Source: Alphaproteobacteria bacterium
Lineage (GTDB): Bacteria > Pseudomonadota > Alphaproteobacteria > SMXP01
Direction of reading: 5' to 3'
Length of the DNA: 9,053 nucleotides
NCBI GenBank assembly: GCA_004356335.1
Contig: SMXP01000096.1
Location: 1-9,053 of the forward strand
A program made the position numbers and the translations under genes. The notes beneath the pieces were generated by a model. That model did no database searches, had not been told where the DNA came from, and worked only from the letters and a program-made list of their open reading frames with translations. Shown one piece after another: positions 6,218-9,053 of the stretch; position 1 is the first letter of the stretch, and every line of letters starts with the position of its first letter.

Positions 6218-7066
6218 ATGAGCAAAGACCGTCTTAAGATTGGTGTTGTGGCGCCCGGCTCGCCCATTGAGCCCCGTGTCGCCGATCAGGTCAAGGAGAT
6301 CGCGGCAAAGCTTTATCCGGACAATGGGCTGGATATTCACTTTCATCCGCAGTGCTTTCTCTCATCGGGACATTTCGCGGGAGACGATGAGATCCGTATT
6401 CAGGCATTTCTGGAGATCGCCAATGATGAACGCTTTGATGCGTTGTGGTTTGCCCGTGGCGGTTACGGGTCATGCCGTTTGCTCGATACTTTGTTGCGGG
6501 AGCTTTCGGACATTGCGAGACAAAAAGCCTATCTCGGCTATAGCGATGCAGGAAGTATTCTGGCCGGAATGTACAAACAAGGCTTTACCAGGCTTGCGCA
6601 TGGACCCATGCCCGTCGACATCAACCGCAACGGCGGCGCGGCAGCGATAAAACGAGCATTGGCCTATTTGGTGGAGGGTGCCAATGAATCGTTGGAATCA
6701 TCGGTCTCGTTTACAACGAAAACGGCCGCCTTCAACATTTCAATTTTGAGTCAGCTCATCGGCACGCCGTTTCAGCCTTCCTTATCGGACCATATACTTA
6801 TGCTCGAAGAAACGTCCGAATACATGTACCGAATAGATCGTTCTTTGTTCCACATTACCAGCAATCCCGACATCAGAGGCGTTGCCGGTATCATGTTGGG
6901 TCGGTGTGGCGACATTCCACCAAATGATCCTGAATTCGGTCAAACCGAGGAACAAGTGGCGCAGCATTGGTGCCATGTGGCGGGAATTCAATATCTAGGA
7001 CGCGCCGACATCGGGCACGATACGGAAAATAAGGTCGTGCCCTTTGGATCTTTGACTGTGAAGTAA
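6218..7066 (+). CDS. ldcA: LD-carboxypeptidase, peptidase family S66
   Basis: A 282-residue cytoplasmic serine peptidase with no signal peptide. The family removes the terminal D-alanine from murein tetrapeptides, giving tripeptides for re-use. The start KIGVVAPGSP (7-16) is the usual first strand, and WFARGGYGSCRLL (77-89) is the conserved glycine-rich stretch. The triad of the family can be placed: Ser109 in GYSDAG (107-112), a glutamate in MLEETSE (195-201, probably Glu197), and His267 in GHDTEN (266-271) just before VPFG. AFNISILSQLIGTP (171-184) replaces the more usual GGNLS form. A strong ribosome-binding site (AAGGAAAGG, 6202-6210) lies 7 nt before the ATG. Length is slightly below the roughly 300 typical. 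It is divergent from the Mur ligase, which would use its tripeptide product. It ends in a repeat-rich gap facing the UbiD gene. Confidence 0.88.
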   Translation: MSKDRLKIGVVAPGSPIEPRVADQVKEIAAKLYPDNGLDIHFHPQCFLSSGHFAGDDEIRIQAFLEIANDERFDALWFARGGYGSCRLLDTLLRELSDIARQKAYLGYSDAGSILAGMYKQGFTRLAHGPMPVDINRNGGAAAIKRALAYLVEGANESLESSVSFTTKTAAFNISILSQLIGTPFQPSLSDHILMLEETSEYMYRIDRSLFHITSNPDIRGVAGIMLGRCGDIPPNDPEFGQTEEQVAQHWCHVAGIQYLGRADIGHDTENKVVPFGSLTVK

Positions 7067-7078
7067 TCAAGGATAAAA

Positions 7079-7092
7079 GTGAATGCGCTCTA
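7079..7092. repeat. Half-unit of dispersed palindromic repeat
   Basis: GTGAATGCGCTCTA is identical to 2074-2087 and differs by one base from 9031-9043 over the shared 13 bases. It begins 12 bp after the carboxypeptidase stop. No matching left arm is present nearby, so it looks like a solitary half of the element. Confidence 0.5.
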
Positions 7093-7115
7093 AATTCCCC
7101 AACGCAGACGCCGCT

Positions 7116-7154
7116 TTAGGGTCCGGTTTTGATAGAATCAAAACCGGACCCTAA
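7116..7154 (+). terminator. 18-bp perfect hairpin between convergent genes
   Basis: TTAGGGTCCGGTTTTGAT (7116-7133) and its exact complement (7137-7154) flank a 3-nt AGA loop. It lies 49 bp after the carboxypeptidase stop, and the plus-strand sequence after the stem is T-rich (GTTATTGTTTT), so it probably ends the carboxypeptidase transcript. It would also form in transcripts from the UbiD side, but no U-run follows there. It may itself be a repeat element. Confidence 0.6.
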
Positions 7155-7168
7155 GTTATTGTTTTGTC

Positions 7169-7217
7169 GTGTTTCCGGACGGAAAACCGGTATCCACTTT
7201 TCCTGGAAACACTCTAA
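7169..7217. repeat. Dispersed palindromic repeat unit after the UbiD gene
   Basis: Outer arms GTGTTTCC (7169-7176) and GGAAACAC (7205-7212) are perfect complements, followed by the TCTA edge. Inside is CGGACGGAAAACCGG (7176-7190), identical over 15 bases to 8982-8996, and CTTTTCCTG (7197-7205), shared with 9024-9032. It begins 2 bp beyond the UbiD stop, so it would form the 3' end hairpin of that mRNA. Confidence 0.6.
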
Positions 7218-7219
7218 GT

Positions 7220-8713
7220 TCATCGGTCCAAGGATTGCCATATGTCATCCCATTGGGCATCCACAATATCAAATGCCTCGGGACAGCCTTCCTCGAGTAG
7301 AGTTCGATTATAAGCCGGCCAAGAGGCGGGACCGCCTTCTTCCGGAAATTGCCGCGTCGCATCGATGATAATTTTGCCACCCAAATTCTTATGAGGCAGG
7401 CTCGGGTCGGGCAACGTGATCCAGGTTTGCGGAATAATGTTGCTGGCACTCGGCTGCCAGCGGGCCGTCATCGCGTGGAAGATGTCATATGGATTTTGAA
7501 TATTAATGTCCTTGTCCACAATGACCACCACTTTGGTGGCAGGACCGGCCGCCACATTCTGCCCTGCGATCATGCCTTCGCCCGGACGTTTTTTGTCGAT
7601 GCTGACAACCACGAACCCGGCCGCTTCGCGGAAAGTGTAGACACCCACAAAGTTCGGAATCACCTTTTTGTATCTGTTGTGATAACTCGCTATGATCGGC
7701 GCGCGCAGCATGTCGAATGTCGTGCCGGTAAAAGAATTCTGAAGCCACGGCTGGTGGCGATGGGTAATTGCTTTGATATTGATATAAAAATTATTCTTGG
7801 TGCCTGACCCGAGATAGCCGTACATTTCGCCATAAGGCCCTTCGTCTTCGAAATCATCAAGAGGGATCTCACCCTCGATAATCATTTCGGACTGCGCCGG
7901 TACCATAATATCGCTGGTCTCGCATTTGACGATGTCGATCGGTTTGCCTTTGACACCGCCGGCAATTTCCAACTCGTCTTCGCCAAAAAGCGCCATTCGT
8001 GTGGTGCTTACCGACCAAATGATCGGGTCGACGCCCAGCGCGATGGCCACCTTGGCTCGTTTCTCGCCCTTTGCCTTCATGTCCAGCAGCATGCGCCGCC
8101 CATCGTGGCCGGGAGAAGGATTCATGCTGATTTTGTTTTTGCCCTTCACCTGGCAGCGATAGGTACCCACATTGCGGCCATGCTCCGGATGCTCGATCAC
8201 CACCGCCGTCATGTTGATGTAGCGCCCGGCATCGGCCGGCAAATTCTGAAACCAGGGATATTTCAAGATGTCCACGTCATCGCCTGAGATAATAACCTCC
8301 TTACACGGAGCGGTGGACGCCTCCACGGTGCGCGGCGCCTCTTTCATCCACGCGCCGGTGCTGTCCATGCGTGACAAAAGCTTATCCATCACTCGAGGGA
8401 ACATGACTTCCTGGTCCTCGACAATGTCGTCAAGGCCATAGATCATGGCTTCGATGTCCCAGCCCGCATAGGGGTTACACAAGACGGGCCCGTCAAGCCA
8501 TTCTCCGCCAATCTTCACCCTTTCCACCATGAAAGCAGGTGCCTTGTCGTGGCCCACTTTTTCAATGAGACGGTAGGCGAAGGCTGAGGCGGCATATTTG
8601 TCCTGATCCATCTCCTTAATGCGCAGGAGCCGCCCGCGGGCCTCCAGAGCCGCCACATAATCCCGCAAAGAGTCGAACGGGCCGGTGGACTGAACATTCT
8701 TTGCTTCGGACAT
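7220..8713 (-). CDS. UbiD-family (prenylated-FMN) decarboxylase
   Basis: A 497-residue cytoplasmic decarboxylase of the UbiD family, which uses prenylated FMN (made by UbiX) to remove or add a carboxyl group, usually on aromatic or unsaturated acids. The family's Arg-Glu-Glu centre can be placed: Arg186 in GTYRCQV (183-189), and Glu291 and Glu296 in EGPYGE, within EIPLDDFEDEGPYGEMYGY (282-300). Other conserved parts are YPWFQNLPADAGRYIN (152-167), GKNKISMN (191-198), VDKDINIQNPYD (399-410), PDPSLPHKN (436-444) and DATRQFP (451-457). Length fits the family. The ATG at 8713 is preferred over the TTG just before it, with AAAGGAG (8727-8721) 7 nt upstream. No ubiX gene, aromatic-degradation operon or ubiquinone gene is near, so this is probably a substrate-specific paralogue rather than UbiD of quinone synthesis. 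Its 3' end meets a palindromic repeat. Confidence 0.92.
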   Translation of the reverse strand: MSEAKNVQSTGPFDSLRDYVAALEARGRLLRIKEMDQDKYAASAFAYRLIEKVGHDKAPAFMVERVKIGGEWLDGPVLCNPYAGWDIEAMIYGLDDIVEDQEVMFPRVMDKLLSRMDSTGAWMKEAPRTVEASTAPCKEVIISGDDVDILKYPWFQNLPADAGRYINMTAVVIEHPEHGRNVGTYRCQVKGKNKISMNPSPGHDGRRMLLDMKAKGEKRAKVAIALGVDPIIWSVSTTRMALFGEDELEIAGGVKGKPIDIVKCETSDIMVPAQSEMIIEGEIPLDDFEDEGPYGEMYGYLGSGTKNNFYINIKAITHRHQPWLQNSFTGTTFDMLRAPIIASYHNRYKKVIPNFVGVYTFREAAGFVVVSIDKKRPGEGMIAGQNVAAGPATKVVVIVDKDINIQNPYDIFHAMTARWQPSASNIIPQTWITLPDPSLPHKNLGGKIIIDATRQFPEEGGPASWPAYNRTLLEEGCPEAFDIVDAQWDDIWQSLDR

Positions 8714-8767
8714 CAAAAAACTCCTTTAGGTGGCCGGCGATAGGGGCGCCAGGGAGAAAGAGGCGGA

Positions 8768-8796
8768 ACTATGCCGAATTGCCGCAACCAACGCAA
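8768..8796 (-). promoter_or_regulatory. Candidate promoter of the UbiD gene
   Basis: On the minus strand TTGCGT (8796-8791) and CATAGT (8773-8768) are 17 bp apart, matching sigma-70 boxes at 3 and 4 of 6 positions. Transcription would start near 8761, leaving a leader of about 48 nt with the AAAGGAG site. The match is modest, and alternatives such as TTGACT (8841-8836) exist. Confidence 0.25.
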
Positions 8797-8907
8797 TCGA
8801 GGGAAATCTTTGAAGTTCACGCCGTGGTGCCAAGTCAATATGACCCACCGGCAATCCTTTAGCGAACAGCGTTACAGCTCGATCGCTCAGGTTATCATGG
8901 AAACCAT

Positions 8908-8956
8908 TAGAGCATTTTCGAGTGAAGTGGACACCGGTTCGCGTTAAGAAAATGCG
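8908..8956. repeat. Palindromic intergenic repeat unit, type 1
   Basis: Arms GCATTTTC (8912-8919) and GAAAATGC (8948-8955) are perfect complements, with an inner GTGAA/TTCGC near-pair around GTGGACACCGG. The outer edge TAGAG matches the edge of the next unit. The form resembles small palindromic elements common between genes in Rhizobiales-like genomes (recollection, not searched). Confidence 0.6.
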
Positions 8957-8970
8957 ACCAAACAAGGACT

Positions 8971-9043
8971 TAGAGCGTTTTCGGACGGAAAACCGGGTCC
9001 ACCCCGGCCTTCGCCGGGACATGCTTTTCCTGAATGCACTCTA
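8971..9043. repeat. Palindromic intergenic repeat unit, type 2, with inserted hairpin
   Basis: TAGAGCGTTTTC (8971-8982) faces GAATGCACTCTA (9032-9043), pairing at 9 of 12 positions. The core CGGACGGAAAACCGG (8982-8996) is shared with 7176-7190. Relative to that copy, about 22 extra bases lie between the core and CTTTTCCTG. They form a 6-bp stem CCCGGC/GCCGGG (9003-9008, 9013-9018) with a CTTC loop. Confidence 0.6.
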
Positions 9044-9053
9044 GGGTCCTTCC

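Noticed and set aside
7067..7219. CRISPR-like array from the dense repeats
   Set aside because: The repeats are palindromes of different kinds without regular spacing or unique spacers of equal length.
8726..9022. 98-codon minus-strand frame just upstream of the UbiD gene
   Set aside because: Its first half is translated palindromic repeat sequence and it has no ribosome-binding site or family match; it ends just before the UbiD ribosome-binding site, which looks like leader DNA.

Overview
The window reads as a chromosomal stretch of a moderate-GC Gram-negative bacterium, most likely an alphaproteobacterium. This is inferred from short intergenic palindromic repeats of a kind I associate with Rhizobiales-type genomes (cores such as TAGAGCGTTTTC and GTGAATGCGCTCTA) and from the style of the protein families. 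It has no rRNA or tRNA gene, CRISPR array, phage gene or intact insertion sequence that I can see.

Layout, left to right. Positions 1-679 hold no convincing intact gene; the minus strand carries protein-like pieces broken by stops and a frame change, perhaps a decayed gene. At 680-1642 (-) lies a luciferase-like (LLM-class) flavin/F420 oxidoreductase with an operator-like dyad upstream. A gene-poor stretch (1643-2096) follows. Next is a classical short-chain dehydrogenase (2097-2897, -) with an unusual signal-peptide-like N-terminus and a strong terminator hairpin overlapping its stop. A 470-bp divergent control region separates it from an MFS transporter (3369-4748, +). That gene converges, with a 7-bp gap, on a MurC/Mpl-type Mur ligase (4756-6156, -). 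The ligase is divergent from an S66 LD-carboxypeptidase (6218-7066, +), sharing a 61-bp promoter region that contains a perfect 12-bp palindrome. The carboxypeptidase converges on a UbiD-family decarboxylase (7220-8713, -), with 150 bp of nested palindromes between them. The right end (8714-9053) holds the UbiD leader and two palindromic repeat units.

How the genes fit together. The clearest functional unit is the Mur ligase with the LD-carboxypeptidase: the carboxypeptidase trims recycled cell-wall tetrapeptide to tripeptide, and an Mpl-like ligase would join that tripeptide to UDP-MurNAc. The UbiD decarboxylase, LLM oxidoreductase, SDR and MFS transporter look like separate accessory metabolic genes, possibly for aromatic or other unusual carboxylic acids; no substrate can be read from the sequence. 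I see no clearly new multi-gene system. The best leads are the variant Mur ligase and its symmetrical promoter, the exported-looking SDR, and the dispersed palindromes placed at gene ends.
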